A stretch of 53,626 nucleotides of DNA, taken from assembly GCF_002938425.1 (NCBI RefSeq), contig NZ_POQU01000017.1, positions 1 to 53,626 on the forward strand, given 5' to 3'. A program made the position numbers and the translations under genes. The notes beneath the pieces are model-generated. The model was given only the letters and a program-made list of their open reading frames with translations. It had not been told where the DNA came from and ran no database searches. Source of the DNA: Blastococcus atacamensis. GTDB lineage: Bacteria; Actinomycetota; Actinomycetes; Mycobacteriales; Geodermatophilaceae. The first letter of the stretch is position 1, and each line of letters starts with the position of its first letter. Below, one piece after another: positions 8,202 through 16,481 of this stretch.

Positions 8202-10721
8202 GTGCCCAGCCACGACGAGACCTCGCCCGTCGCACCGCGGTCCGGCTCCGTCCGCCGGCCGCCGGCCACGCGTACCCGCAGCACCGGAGGCGGGGGCGGC
8301 GCCGCCGGCCGCCCGCGTCCCCCGGCCGGCGGTCGTGGCCGTCCGCCGGTCCCCCCGCGCGGGGGGACGACGGCGTCGCGCGGGGGCACGACGGCCTCCC
8401 GTGGTGGCACGACCGCGGCCCGCGCCGGTGCCCCCGGCCGTCCGCCGGCCCGTCCGGCGACCAAGGGCAAGGCCACTCGCACCAAGAAGCAACGCCGCAA
8501 GCGCCGGCTGAAGGTCGCCGCCGGCGTCATGGGCGGCATGCTCGCGCTGCTCTGCGTGTTCGTCGGCGTCGTCTACGCCACCACCGAGGTGCCGAGTCCC
8601 GACTCGGTCTCCACCAAGCAGACGACGATCATGTACTACTCCGACGGCACGACGGAGATGGCGCGGCTCGGGGACGAGAACCGCACGAACGTGCCGCTGG
8701 ACCAGATCTCGGAGTCGGCGCAGCGCGCCGTGCTCGCGGCGGAGAACCGCAGCTTCTACTCCGACCCGGGCATCTCCTTCACCGGCATCGTGCGCGCCGC
8801 CTGGAACAACGTCAGTGGTGGCTCCACCCAGGGTGGCTCGACGATCACCCAGCAGTACGTGAAGAACGCCTTCCTGACCTCGGACCAGACGTTCAGCCGG
8901 AAGTTCCAGGAGCTCTTCCTGGCGATCAAGCTGGACAACAACTTCTCGAAGGAGCAGATCCTCGAGAACTATCTCAACACCATCTACTACGGCCGGGGCG
9001 CCTACGGCATCGAGGCGGCGGCGAACACCTACTTCGGTGTGCCCGCCGCGCAGCTGACCGCGCAGCAGGGCGCCGTGCTCGCCGTCCTGGTGCGCAGCCC
9101 CTCGGCCTACGACCCGGAGGCCAACCCCGAGGGTGCGCAGGACCGCTGGGGCCTGGTGCTCGACGCGATGGTCGAGGAGGGCTGGCTGACCGACGGCGAG
9201 CGCGAGGCCTCGGTCTACCCGCCGGTCGCCCCCAAGGGCGGTTCCACGCTGGGCATGCCCGAGGGGCCGGAGGGCCACATCGTCAAGGAGGTCCGGGCCG
9301 AGCTCGAGGCGCGTGGGTATGACGAGCAGCAGATCAACGCCGGTGGCCTGCGGGTCACCACCACGATCAGCAAGCCGGCGCAGGACGCGGCGGTCGCGGC
9401 GGTGGATGCGGTCATGACCCCGGAGCAGCCGCAGAACCTGCGGCAGGCGCTGGTCGCCATCGACCCGCGCACCGGCGGCGTCGTTGCGTACCACGGTGGC
9501 CGGGACGGTGTGGGCACCGACTACGCACAGGCCCAGCGGCAGCCGGGCTCCTCGGTGAAGCCCTACGTGCTGGCGACCGCACTGGGGCAGGGCATCGGCA
9601 TCCAGTCCCGGCGCGACGGCAGCGACGACCAGGAGTTCCCCGACCGGCCGGGCAAGCCGGTGGTCAACTCCGGCGGCGCCAGCTGCGCGGCCTGCACCCT
9701 GACCGAGGCGATCACCCGGTCGCTGAACACCACGTACTACGGCCTCGCCTACGAGGTGGGCCCGGAGAACGTGCGGGAGACCATCCTCGCCGCGACCGGG
9801 CTGCCCGAGCAGTGGCAGGGCGGTGCCCTCGCGGAGGGTCGCACCTTGGCCAGCGAGTCCGGTGCCACCGGCTCCTCCATCGGCATCGGCGAGTACGAGA
9901 TGCGCCCGATCGACCAGGCGCAGGGCTTCGCCACCCTGGCCGCCGGTGGCGTCTACCGTCCGGCGCACTTCGTCACCAAGGTGACCGACAGCAGTGGCAC
10001 GGTCCTCCTGGAGAACGCCGGTGAGCCCGGTGAGCAGGCGCTGCCCGCCGACGTGGCGAACGACGTCACGGTGGCCACGAAAGGCGTCGCGTCCTACTCG
10101 AAGCGGGCGCTCGAGGGCGGCCGCGAGGTGGCCAGCAAGACCGGTACCCAGGGCCTCAACCGGACGGACAACTCCGACGCCTGGATGGTCGGCTACACGC
10201 CGTCCCTCTCCGCTGCGGTGTGGGTGGGTACCGACTACCGCGAGCCCATCAAGGACGCCTCCGGACGGATCATCTACGGCGCGGGCCTGCCCGGTGCCAT
10301 CTGGCAGCGTTTCATGAACGCCGCGCTGGCCGGAACGCCCAAGGAGAAGCTGCCGGACAAGGCGCTGATCACCGGCGACTCGGGCAAGGGCGTGGCCGCG
10401 CCGACGACCGAGGCCCCGGCCCGGGTCACCCAGGACGCGCCGGTGGCCACCACCCGGGCACCCGCGCCGACCACGGCACCCACGCCGACCCCGACGCCCA
10501 GCCCGCCCGCGGGGTCCGGCACCGGGACCGGTGGAGGTGGTCCTGGGACCGGCGATGACGGCACCGGGACAGGCGGCGATGGCACCGGCGGCGACGGCAC
10601 GGGCGGTGACGGAACCGGCGGTGACGGTGACGCGCCCGGCGGCGGCGGCGCGGACGGCGGTCAGCCGGCACCCGGTCAGCCGGCACCCGGTCAGCCGGTC
10701 TTCCCGCCGCGCCCCAACTGA
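8202..10721 (+). CDS. ponA: class A penicillin-binding protein (PBP1A, PonA1-like)
   Basis: Bifunctional peptidoglycan glycosyltransferase/transpeptidase, about 839 aa, anchored in the membrane. Order: a long basic, Gly/Arg/Pro-rich cytoplasmic tail (about 105 residues with SRGGTTA repeats), one TM segment (GVMGGMLALLCVFVGVVYA), a GT51 domain with catalytic ENRSFYSD (Glu near 181), GGSTITQQYVKN and KFQELFLAIKLD, then the transpeptidase with SSVK (Ser near 450), SLN and KTGTQ. The C-terminal about 110 residues are Pro/Thr/Gly-rich repeats; no PASTA domain is seen. GTG 8202 is preferred to GTG 8196 because GGAAGGGG lies at a proper distance only from 8202. The locus corresponds to Rv0050. Confidence 0.95.
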   Translation: MPSHDETSPVAPRSGSVRRPPATRTRSTGGGGGAAGRPRPPAGGRGRPPVPPRGGTTASRGGTTASRGGTTAARAGAPGRPPARPATKGKATRTKKQRRKRRLKVAAGVMGGMLALLCVFVGVVYATTEVPSPDSVSTKQTTIMYYSDGTTEMARLGDENRTNVPLDQISESAQRAVLAAENRSFYSDPGISFTGIVRAAWNNVSGGSTQGGSTITQQYVKNAFLTSDQTFSRKFQELFLAIKLDNNFSKEQILENYLNTIYYGRGAYGIEAAANTYFGVPAAQLTAQQGAVLAVLVRSPSAYDPEANPEGAQDRWGLVLDAMVEEGWLTDGEREASVYPPVAPKGGSTLGMPEGPEGHIVKEVRAELEARGYDEQQINAGGLRVTTTISKPAQDAAVAAVDAVMTPEQPQNLRQALVAIDPRTGGVVAYHGGRDGVGTDYAQAQRQPGSSVKPYVLATALGQGIGIQSRRDGSDDQEFPDRPGKPVVNSGGASCAACTLTEAITRSLNTTYYGLAYEVGPENVRETILAATGLPEQWQGGALAEGRTLASESGATGSSIGIGEYEMRPIDQAQGFATLAAGGVYRPAHFVTKVTDSSGTVLLENAGEPGEQALPADVANDVTVATKGVASYSKRALEGGREVASKTGTQGLNRTDNSDAWMVGYTPSLSAAVWVGTDYREPIKDASGRIIYGAGLPGAIWQRFMNAALAGTPKEKLPDKALITGDSGKGVAAPTTEAPARVTQDAPVATTRAPAPTTAPTPTPTPSPPAGSGTGTGGGGPGTGDDGTGTGGDGTGGDGTGGDGTGGDGDAPGGGGADGGQPAPGQPAPGQPVFPPRPN
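8354..8425. repeat. minisatellite in ponA 5' coding region
   Basis: Imperfect 21-nt units encode RGGTTAS three times (ending AARAG) in the cytoplasmic tail of the PBP. Confidence 0.6.
10561..10700. repeat. Gly/Asp/Thr and PAPGQ repeats at the ponA 3' end
   Basis: About five 12-15-nt units encode GTGGDG, followed by two to three 15-nt units encoding PAPGQ. The region is an extracellular disordered tail of the PBP. Confidence 0.65.
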
Positions 10722-10752
10722 TCACCGCGGGGCCATCCCGCACACTGCACGC

Positions 10753-12255
10753 ATGAGCACCGCACCCACGGGCCCGTCCGCCACCGCGGACGGGCCCGTG
10801 GCCGTTCCACGTGGAACGAGACTCCCCGACGGGCCGGACCGGGTGGTGCCGACCTGGACCGACCCTGTCGCCCGGCAGGCCAGCGAAGCAGTGGGCGGGC
10901 CGTGGGGCCGGTTCGCGGTGACCGGCCGGGCACTGTTCTGGACGCCGCTGCGCGTCTGCCTGCTGTTCGCCACGTTGGCGCTCGCCGTCGCCTGGGTCAA
11001 GCAGGCGCCGTGCGCCGACGGCGACTGGACGGGGAGCGTCCAGTACACGCACTTCTGCTACTCCGACACCATCCCGCTGTTCGGGCTGCACGGCCTCGAC
11101 GACGGCGCCCTCCCCTACCTGGACAGCGACGTCGAGTACCCGGTGCTCACCGGCGGCTTCATGGCCACGGCCGCGGCGCTCGCCGGCCTCTACGACCGGG
11201 CGGCCGGCGCCTCGTCGCTGCTCCCCTCGGTGCCGGTGGTGCAGAGCTACTACGTCGTCACCTGCCTCCTGCTCACCGTCTGCGCCCTCGCCGTCGTCCG
11301 GGCGGTGCTGGCGTTGGCCGGCCGGCGGCCCTGGGACGCGGCGATGATCGGGCTGTCCCCGCTGCTGGTGGTGCACGCGTTCACCAACTGGGACCTGTTC
11401 GCGGTGGCCCTGGCGACCCTGGGGATGTGGGCCTGGGCGCGCGACCGCCCCGTGCTGGCCGGCGTCCTGCTCGGCCTCGGCGTGGCGGCCAAGCTCTATC
11501 CGGCCTTCCTGCTGGGCGCGCTCTTCCTTCTCTGCCTCCGGTCGGGACTGCTGCGCGTCTGGCTGCGCACCACGGTGGCCGCGGTCGGCGTCTGGGTGGC
11601 GGTGAACGCCCCCGTCGCCTGGCTGGCGCCGGAGAACTGGGGCCGCTTCTTCCGGCTCAACAGCGTCCGCCCGGCCGATCCTGACTCGCTCTGGTACCTG
11701 GCGCTGCACCTCACCGACGACCGGATCCTCGACGGCCCGCTGGCCGAGGGACAGACCCCGGTGGCGCTCAACGCGCTGGTCGCCGTGGCACTGCTCGCCG
11801 GCGTGGCCGCGGTGGGGTGGCTGACCCTCTCGGCGCCGGTCCGCCCCCGGGTCGCCCAGATCGCGTTCCTCCTGGTGGCCGTCTTCCTGCTCACCAACAA
11901 GGTCTGGAGCCCGCAGTACTCGCTGTGGCTGCTTCCGCTGGCCGTGCTGGCGCGTCCGGGCTGGCGGTCGCTGCTGCTGTGGCAGGCGACCGAGGCGCTG
12001 CTGTGGGTGCCCCGGCTGCTCTGGTACCTGGGCCCGGACAGCCGCGGGGTGGACGTCGAGTGGTTCCACCTCGCGGTGGTGCTGCGCGACCTCGCCGTCG
12101 TCGTGCTCATGGCGCTGGTCGTGCGCGACGCGCTCGATCCCGACCGGGACGCCGTGCGCACCAGCTGGCCGGGCGTCGACGACCCGGCCGGCGGGCCGCT
12201 GCAGCACGCCCCCGACACCTACGTGCTGCGCAGTTCAGCCCAGCGCGTCCCGTAG
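10753..12255 (+). CDS. glycosyltransferase family 87 (DUF2029) membrane protein
   Basis: A 500-aa polytopic membrane protein in the position of Rv0051. After a polar head of about 60 residues there are around ten hydrophobic segments. Landmarks of the polyprenol-phosphate mannosyltransferase-like GT87/DUF2029 family are CYSDTIPLF...YLDSDVEYPVLTG after TM1 (with the acidic loop that normally carries the catalytic Asp), NWDLFAVALATLGMWAWAR, LGLGVAAKLYP and NKVWSPQYSLWLLPLAVL. It is expected to transfer a sugar from a lipid carrier on the outer face of the membrane; acceptor unknown. The start has a CACACT hexamer 6 nt upstream (possibly leaderless). A parS-like palindrome lies at codons 18-22. 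The last 21 bp overlap the nfo gene tail-to-tail. Confidence 0.85.
   Translation: MSTAPTGPSATADGPVAVPRGTRLPDGPDRVVPTWTDPVARQASEAVGGPWGRFAVTGRALFWTPLRVCLLFATLALAVAWVKQAPCADGDWTGSVQYTHFCYSDTIPLFGLHGLDDGALPYLDSDVEYPVLTGGFMATAAALAGLYDRAAGASSLLPSVPVVQSYYVVTCLLLTVCALAVVRAVLALAGRRPWDAAMIGLSPLLVVHAFTNWDLFAVALATLGMWAWARDRPVLAGVLLGLGVAAKLYPAFLLGALFLLCLRSGLLRVWLRTTVAAVGVWVAVNAPVAWLAPENWGRFFRLNSVRPADPDSLWYLALHLTDDRILDGPLAEGQTPVALNALVAVALLAGVAAVGWLTLSAPVRPRVAQIAFLLVAVFLLTNKVWSPQYSLWLLPLAVLARPGWRSLLLWQATEALLWVPRLLWYLGPDSRGVDVEWFHLAVVLRDLAVVVLMALVVRDALDPDRDAVRTSWPGVDDPAGGPLQHAPDTYVLRSSAQRVP
10804..10817. other. putative parS site 2 (ParB binding)
   Basis: Second exact copy of GTTCCACGTGGAAC, inside the 5' end of the GT87 gene (encoding VPRGT in its polar head). 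Confidence 0.65.
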
Positions 12256-13047
12256 CAGGGCGATCTCGGCGGCGTGGCTCGCGGCGTCGCCCGGTGTCTC
12301 CAGGACCACGGGGCAGTCGGCGGCCCGCGCGACCTCCACGAGCAGCTCGGCCGGGATCTCGCCGTCGGTGATCGGGGCGTGCCGGTCGCGGCTGGAACCG
12401 GCCGGGTCCCGGCTGTTGTTCAGGTGCACCAGGTCGATCCGCCCGGTGATCGCCCGGACGTCGGCCACGACGGTGGACAGGTCCCAGCCCGCGGCCCACG
12501 CGTGACAGGTGTCGAGGACGAACCCCGCGCCGAACTCGCCGACGCCGTCCCAGAGCCGGGCCAGCGCGTCCAGGTCGCGGGCCATGGCGTTCCCGCCGCC
12601 CGCGGTGTTCTCGATCAGCACGGGGACCGGGAAGCCGCCCTCGTCCGCCTGCCGGGAGAAGGTCTTGCGCCAGTTGTCCACGCCGGTCGCCGGATCGTCC
12701 GCGGCGAGGACGTGGCCGCCGTGCACCACCAGCCCGCGCGCTCCCACGGCGGCGGCGGCCTCGGCGTGCGTGCCGAGCAGCTTGCGGCTGGGGATCCGGA
12801 TGCGGTTGTTCGTCGTGGCCACGTTGAGCACGTAGGGGGCGTGCACGACCACCACCAGCCCCGAGGCCCGCAGGTCCTCGGCGTCCGGGCGAGGCTTCGG
12901 CGCCGTCCATCCCTGCGGATCGGCGAGGAAGACCTGGACGCCGTCGGAGTCCATCTCCGCCGCGCGGGCCAGCGGCCCACCGGTGTCGAGCTCACCGTCG
13001 TCGGTGAGACCGGCGCCCACGTGTACGCCGATCGGGTGCCAACCCAT
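12235..13047 (-). CDS. nfo: deoxyribonuclease IV (AP endonuclease family 2)
   Basis: Apurinic/apyrimidinic endonuclease for base excision repair, a TIM barrel with three zinc ions. The 270-aa product carries the expected metal ligands in order: VVHAPYVLN (His), VVHGGHVL (His), VLIENTAGGG (Glu), LDTCHAWAAG (Asp and His), LVHLNNSRDPAGSSRDRHAPI (His, Asp, His) and VLETPG (Glu). The ATG has AGGAGC 5-6 nt upstream. It overlaps the GT87 gene end by 21 bp on the opposite strand. In mycobacteria the equivalent slot between the GT87 gene and rpsF holds a different gene, so this is a lineage-specific insertion into the block. Confidence 0.93.
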   Translation of the reverse strand: MGWHPIGVHVGAGLTDDGELDTGGPLARAAEMDSDGVQVFLADPQGWTAPKPRPDAEDLRASGLVVVVHAPYVLNVATTNNRIRIPSRKLLGTHAEAAAAVGARGLVVHGGHVLAADDPATGVDNWRKTFSRQADEGGFPVPVLIENTAGGGNAMARDLDALARLWDGVGEFGAGFVLDTCHAWAAGWDLSTVVADVRAITGRIDLVHLNNSRDPAGSSRDRHAPITDGEIPAELLVEVARAADCPVVLETPGDAASHAAEIALLRDALG

Positions 13048-13172
13048 GCGTGCTCCTGATTTACTCGACCACTTCGAGGTTTACCCGTATCGCTTGCGTC
13101 ACATCATCGTTGAGTGCGTGACGGGGGTTACTCACCGGTAGTGGTGTGACGTCGACGTGGAGGTAGCAGAAC

Positions 13173-14195
13173 ATGGCAACGGGTCGCATCCGTCGCACAG
13201 CCCGGAGAGGCATCGCTGTGGCGGTCCTCGCCTGGATCGGCGTCGTCACCGCGTCCGTGACCTCGGCGCCGGTCGCGCAGGCGGCCCCCACCGCCACCGT
13301 GCCGATCCGGGACCTGACGCAACTGGTCGTGTCGGTCGACGAGGGCGGCACGGTCACCTTCGTCAACGAGATCCAGGACAAGACGGTGAAGGTCGGCGGC
13401 GGCGGTCTGCTCCCCTCGCTGGTCGACGTCACCGCCAAGACCGACGTCACGCTCACGCTGCCGTCCGGCCAGAAGCCCCTGGCGCCGGGCGCGAGCGTCG
13501 CCGAGAGGTTCGACCGCAGCTGCGTCGCCGGCTGCTGGCTGACCTTCACCTACCGCTACGAGAGCCGCGCGGCCCTCACCCAGCCGCTGCTTGACGCCAC
13601 CGCCAGGCTGCTGCCCCCGCTCCCCCGGCCGCAGCCGCTGGTGGTCAACACGATCCTGCCGCTGCCGAACCTGCCCGGCGTGAACCTCCCGCAGTTGCCG
13701 GCCGTCCAGCTGCCCGAGCTGCCGCAGGTCGAGGTCCCCGTGGACCCGGGCCAGGACCCGGAGACCCGGCCCACGGATGACCCAGCCCCCGACGTGACGC
13801 CGGGTGCGAAGAAGTCCACGGGTGAGCAGTACCAGTACCCGATGGCCGGCTCCGTGCCGATGTCGGCCGGCACCCGGAACGCGGTCGCGGCGTTCGATCC
13901 CGAGCGGTTCTTCGTCGCCGGCACCGGCTCGGGCGCGGGTGACCGCTCCGGCGCCGGCTCGGTCGCCGGCTCCGGCGGCATGGCCGGTTCCTACGACGGC
14001 GCCTCGGTCCCGGTCTTCGGCCAGCTGGCCGGCCTGGACGGCGACGCCCTGGACGAGGGGAACGCCGAGACCGCCAGTGCGTCGACGGACCAGCCGGTGG
14101 CCCTCCCCGCGGCGGCACTGGCGGCGGTGGTCGCACTGGCCGCCGTCACCGCGGCGCTGGTCCGCACCCACCAGGCGTCCCGCGAGACGCGCTGA
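13173..14195 (+). CDS. secreted, membrane-anchored protein of unknown function
   Basis: A 340-aa protein I do not recognise. It has a Sec signal peptide ([31 protein letters not shown] split before AAPTAT), then a domain of about 110 residues with [33 protein letters not shown] and [15 protein letters not shown]. Its beta-strand rhythm is reminiscent of a cupredoxin fold, but the copper His are absent and the two Cys look like a disulfide. Next comes an LP-rich segment ([21 protein letters not shown]), a Ser/Gly-rich stalk, and a C-terminal TM segment with [10 protein letters not shown] after it. A GGAGG lies 11 nt before the ATG. The place between nfo and rpsF is unusual. Confidence 0.75.
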   Translation: MATGRIRRTARRGIAVAVLAWIGVVTASVTSAPVAQAAPTATVPIRDLTQLVVSVDEGGTVTFVNEIQDKTVKVGGGGLLPSLVDVTAKTDVTLTLPSGQKPLAPGASVAERFDRSCVAGCWLTFTYRYESRAALTQPLLDATARLLPPLPRPQPLVVNTILPLPNLPGVNLPQLPAVQLPELPQVEVPVDPGQDPETRPTDDPAPDVTPGAKKSTGEQYQYPMAGSVPMSAGTRNAVAAFDPERFFVAGTGSGAGDRSGAGSVAGSGGMAGSYDGASVPVFGQLAGLDGDALDEGNAETASASTDQPVALPAAALAAVVALAAVTAALVRTHQASRETR

Positions 14196-14224
14196 GGACG
14201 GTCCCCACTCCCCGCACGCGCAGG

Positions 14225-14240
14225 GCCCCGGAAACGGGGC
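14225..14240. terminator. short hairpin after the secreted-protein gene
   Basis: GCCCCG-GAAA-CGGGGC: 6-bp stem with a GNRA-type tetraloop, 30 bp after the stop codon at 14195. Confidence 0.45.
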
Positions 14241-14247
14241 TGACCGT

Positions 14248-14276
14248 GGCCGTCGTCCCCTCCGGGGGCGGCGGCC
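14248..14276 (+). terminator. strong hairpin upstream of rpsF
   Basis: A 13-bp stem (14248-14260 with 14264-14276), including two G-U pairs that form only in the plus-strand RNA, with a 3-nt loop. It is a probable terminator isolating the secreted-protein gene from rpsF; no T tract. Confidence 0.6.
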
Positions 14277-14393
14277 GCGGTCGTTCCCGGCCCCTGTGGA
14301 CGGCGGGGGAGGGCCGGAGCGCGGTCGCTGGTAGCCTGGACCTGCGCGTTCCGTCTCTCGTGGGAGCCTCGGGGCGCGCGACGCATGTACGAC

Positions 14394-14436
14394 CCTCCTG
14401 CTGCAGATCTCCTGCAGCCGCTGAGACCAGAGGAGG
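14394..14436 (+). promoter_or_regulatory. rpsF leader with two anti-Shine-Dalgarno segments
   Basis: The rpsF Shine-Dalgarno AGGAGG (14431-14436) can pair with CCTCCT at 14394-14399 or with CTCCT at 14409-14413, giving alternative structures. In many bacteria the rpsF leader binds the S6:S18 complex for autoregulation; this leader may have the same job, but I could not confirm the known motif. Confidence 0.35.
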
Positions 14437-14447
14437 TGGGGTTCTCC

Positions 14448-14735
14448 GTGCGCAATTACGAACTGATGGTCATCCTCGACCCCGATCTCGAGGAGCGCAC
14501 CATCGCTCCCTCGCTCGACCGGTTCCTGACCGTGGTCACCAACTCCGGTGGCACCGTCAAGACCGAGATCTGGGGCCGCCGTCGGATGGCCTACGAGATC
14601 AAGAAGCAGGTCGAGGGCATCTACGCCATCATCGACATCCAGGCCGAGCCCGCCGCCGTCCAGGAGCTGGACCGCCAGCTGAACCTGAACGAGTCGGTGC
14701 TCCGCACGAAGCTGATGCGGCCCGAGGTCCACTGA
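14448..14735 (+). CDS. rpsF: 30S ribosomal protein S6
   Basis: A 95-aa protein ([18 protein letters not shown]..., [38 protein letters not shown]), full length for the family; it binds S18 in the platform of the 30S subunit. GTG 14448 is chosen because AGGAGG lies 11 nt upstream and the protein then starts at the conserved RNYELM; the earlier in-frame ATG at 14385 would add an unrelated head. First gene of the rpsF-ssb-rpsR-rplI operon. Confidence 0.96.
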   Translation: MRNYELMVILDPDLEERTIAPSLDRFLTVVTNSGGTVKTEIWGRRRMAYEIKKQVEGIYAIIDIQAEPAAVQELDRQLNLNESVLRTKLMRPEVH

Positions 14736-14737
14736 CC

Positions 14738-15229
14738 ATGGCCGGCGAAACCGTCATCACCGTGATCGGCAACCTCACCGCCGATCCGGAGCTGCGCTTC
14801 ACGCCGTCGGGTGCTGCCGTCGCCAACTTCACGGTGGCCTCGACGCCCCGCACCTTCGACCGTCAGTCGCAGGAGTGGAAGGACGGCGAGGCGCTGTTCC
14901 TCCGCTGCAACGTGTGGCGTCAGGCCGCGGAGAACGTGGCCGAGTCGCTCACCCGCGGCTCCCGCGTGATCGTCAGCGGTCGCCTCAAGCAGCGCTCCTT
15001 CGACACGAAGGAGGGCGAGAAGCGCACCGTCATCGAGCTCGAGGTCGACGAGATCGGCCCCTCGCTCCGCTACGCCACCGCGAAGGTCACCAAGGCCTCC
15101 CGCGGTGAGGGTGGCGGCGGCGGCTTCGGTGGCGGTGGCGGCGGCTTCGGTGGCGGCGGTGGCGGCGGCGGCGGTGCGAGCGACCCCTGGTCGACGCCGG
15201 CCGGCCCGTCCGACGAGCCTCCTTTCTGA
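14738..15229 (+). CDS. ssb: single-stranded DNA-binding protein
   Basis: A 163-aa SSB. The OB fold ([29 protein letters not shown]..., [31 protein letters not shown]) covers residues 1-115. A Gly/Phe-rich linker with long runs of Gly follows, and the acidic tip ends DEPPF, the variant of DDDIPF that binds partner proteins. The ATG is 2 bp after the rpsF stop, so translation is probably coupled. Protects ssDNA and recruits replication and repair partners. Confidence 0.97.
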   Translation: MAGETVITVIGNLTADPELRFTPSGAAVANFTVASTPRTFDRQSQEWKDGEALFLRCNVWRQAAENVAESLTRGSRVIVSGRLKQRSFDTKEGEKRTVIELEVDEIGPSLRYATAKVTKASRGEGGGGGFGGGGGGFGGGGGGGGGASDPWSTPAGPSDEPPF

Positions 15230-15236
15230 CGAAGGA

Positions 15237-15288
15237 CCCCCTCGCTCCCCACGCCTCGCTCCGCTCGGTGTTGGCCCCTGCGAGGGGG
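15237..15288 (+). promoter_or_regulatory. long-loop inverted repeat between ssb and rpsR
   Basis: CCCCCTCGC (15237-15245) can pair with GCGAGGGGG (15280-15288) across 34 nt. It may be a partial terminator or attenuator in the 101-bp gap inside the operon. Confidence 0.35.
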
Positions 15289-15330
15289 CCGTTCCATCCC
15301 CTTACTTTCTGACTCTCTCTGGAGAACCAG

Positions 15331-15567
15331 GTGCCCAAGCCTCCTGTTCGCAAGCCCAAGAAGAAGGTCTGCCAGTTCTGCAAGGACAAGGCGACCTACG
15401 TCGACTACAAGGACACGACCCTGCTGCGGAAGTTCATCTCCGACCGCGGCAAGATCCGTGCCCGCCGCGTCAGCGGCAACTGCAGCCAGCACCAGCGTGA
15501 CGTCGCCACGGCCGTGAAGAACAGCCGTGAGATGGCGCTGCTGCCCTACACCTCCACGGCGCGCTGA
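15331..15567 (+). CDS. rpsR: 30S ribosomal protein S18 (zinc-binding form)
   Basis: A 78-aa S18 with CQFC near residue 14 and NCSQHQ near residue 50, that is, the zinc-ligand (C+) version rather than the Cys-less paralogue made in zinc starvation in some actinobacteria. It keeps [19 protein letters not shown] and the AREMALLPY-like end. GTG 15331 is preceded by TGGAGAA. It partners S6 encoded by the first gene of the operon. Confidence 0.96.
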   Translation: MPKPPVRKPKKKVCQFCKDKATYVDYKDTTLLRKFISDRGKIRARRVSGNCSQHQRDVATAVKNSREMALLPYTSTAR

Positions 15568-15569
15568 TC

Positions 15570-16025
15570 ATGAGCACCATGAAGCTGATCCTCACGCAGG
15601 AGGTCACCGGTCTCGGGTCCTCCGGCGACTCCGTCGAGGTCAAGGGCGGCTACGGCCGCAACTACCTCCTGCCCCGCGGGCTGGCCATCGTGGCCACCCG
15701 GGGTGCCGAGAAGCAGGTCGAGTCCCTCCGCCGGGCGCGGGCGACCCGCGACGTGCGGTCTCTCGAGGAGGCGCAGGCCGTGGCCGGCCGTCTCACCGGG
15801 CTGACCGTCCGCGTGCCGGCTCGCGCCGGTGACGGCGGCCGCCTGTTCGGCCGGGTCACCACCGCCGACGTCGCCGCCGCGGTCACCGCGGCCGGAGGCC
15901 CGGAGCTCGACCGTCGCCGGATCGAGCTGCCCAGCAGCATCAAGACCACGGGCCAGCACACCGTCACCGTGCGGGTGCACCCCGAGGTCACCTCTCAGCT
16001 GACCGTCGAGGTCGTCGCCGGCTGA
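15570..16025 (+). CDS. rplI: 50S ribosomal protein L9
   Basis: A 151-aa L9: the N-terminal domain MKLILTQEVTGLGSSGDSVEVKGGYGRNYLLPRGLA with its RNA-binding Gly/Arg loop, the long connecting helix, and the C-terminal domain ending TVRVHPEVTSQLTVEVVA. ATG 15570 follows the rpsR stop by 2 bp; the second ATG at 15579 (giving MKLIL) is an equally reasonable start. Last gene of the operon, followed by a strong terminator. Confidence 0.95.
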   Translation: MSTMKLILTQEVTGLGSSGDSVEVKGGYGRNYLLPRGLAIVATRGAEKQVESLRRARATRDVRSLEEAQAVAGRLTGLTVRVPARAGDGGRLFGRVTTADVAAAVTAAGGPELDRRRIELPSSIKTTGQHTVTVRVHPEVTSQLTVEVVAG

Positions 16026-16057
16026 TGCCGGCGAGCCGCTGAGCGGCTCTGCACCGC

Positions 16058-16097
16058 CCGCGAGGGGCGTCGGACCACCGTCCGGCGCCCCTCGCGG
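16058..16097. terminator. strong hairpin terminator after rplI
   Basis: An 18-bp stem (16058-16075 with 16080-16097, one G-U) with a 4-nt loop CACC, 32 bp after the rplI stop. A second perfect palindrome GAGCCGCT-G-AGCGGCTC lies just before it at 16033-16049. No T tract. Confidence 0.85.
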
Positions 16098-16251
16098 CGT
16101 TCCCGACCGCCACGGGCCCGTGGGGGGTCGTGCGGGGGCCTCACGTCGCAGGTCGGCGGCCCGCCGCCGGGCGCGCCTGGGCGGCCGGAGACGGCTGGCG
16201 CGCCCGTGTGACTCGTGGTGCGCCGCACGAAAAAAACTGGGGTCCGATTTC

Positions 16252-16371
16252 CCGTCCACACCCCCGGGACGGCGTCCTCGCAGCTCAGGGCCGCGGTCCG
16301 GCTCGGTCGCCGCCCTGTGTCCCCCGACTTCTCCACATGTCGACACGCGTCCGTCCACCGACTTGTCCACA
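16252..16371 (+). promoter_or_regulatory. cluster of DnaA-box-like nonamers
   Basis: CCGTCCACA (16252-16260), TTCTCCACA (16329-16337) and TTGTCCACA (16363-16371), all on the plus strand, fit the Streptomyces-type DnaA box (T/C)(T/C)(G/A/C)TCCACA; the third is the canonical TTGTCCACA. oriC itself should lie outside the window, so this may be a DnaA-controlled promoter or titration site. Confidence 0.5.
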
Positions 16372-16481
16372 AGTTGTGCAGATCGGCGTGCACAGCGGTG
16401 GTGGACCGGGCCGCCCGCCTTCCCTAACGTCCTCTGCACGCCACCCGGACACGGGACTGTCAGTCCCCTGCGGTAGGCAGA

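Noticed and set aside
10561-10700. CRISPR-like repeat array
   Set aside because: Repeats are 12-15 nt, in frame, without spacers, and encode the PBP tail.
16120-16476. Short open frames in the rplI-dnaB gap, including one starting at 16215
   Set aside because: No ribosome binding site or domain; they run across DnaA-like boxes, hairpins and the terminator of rplI.
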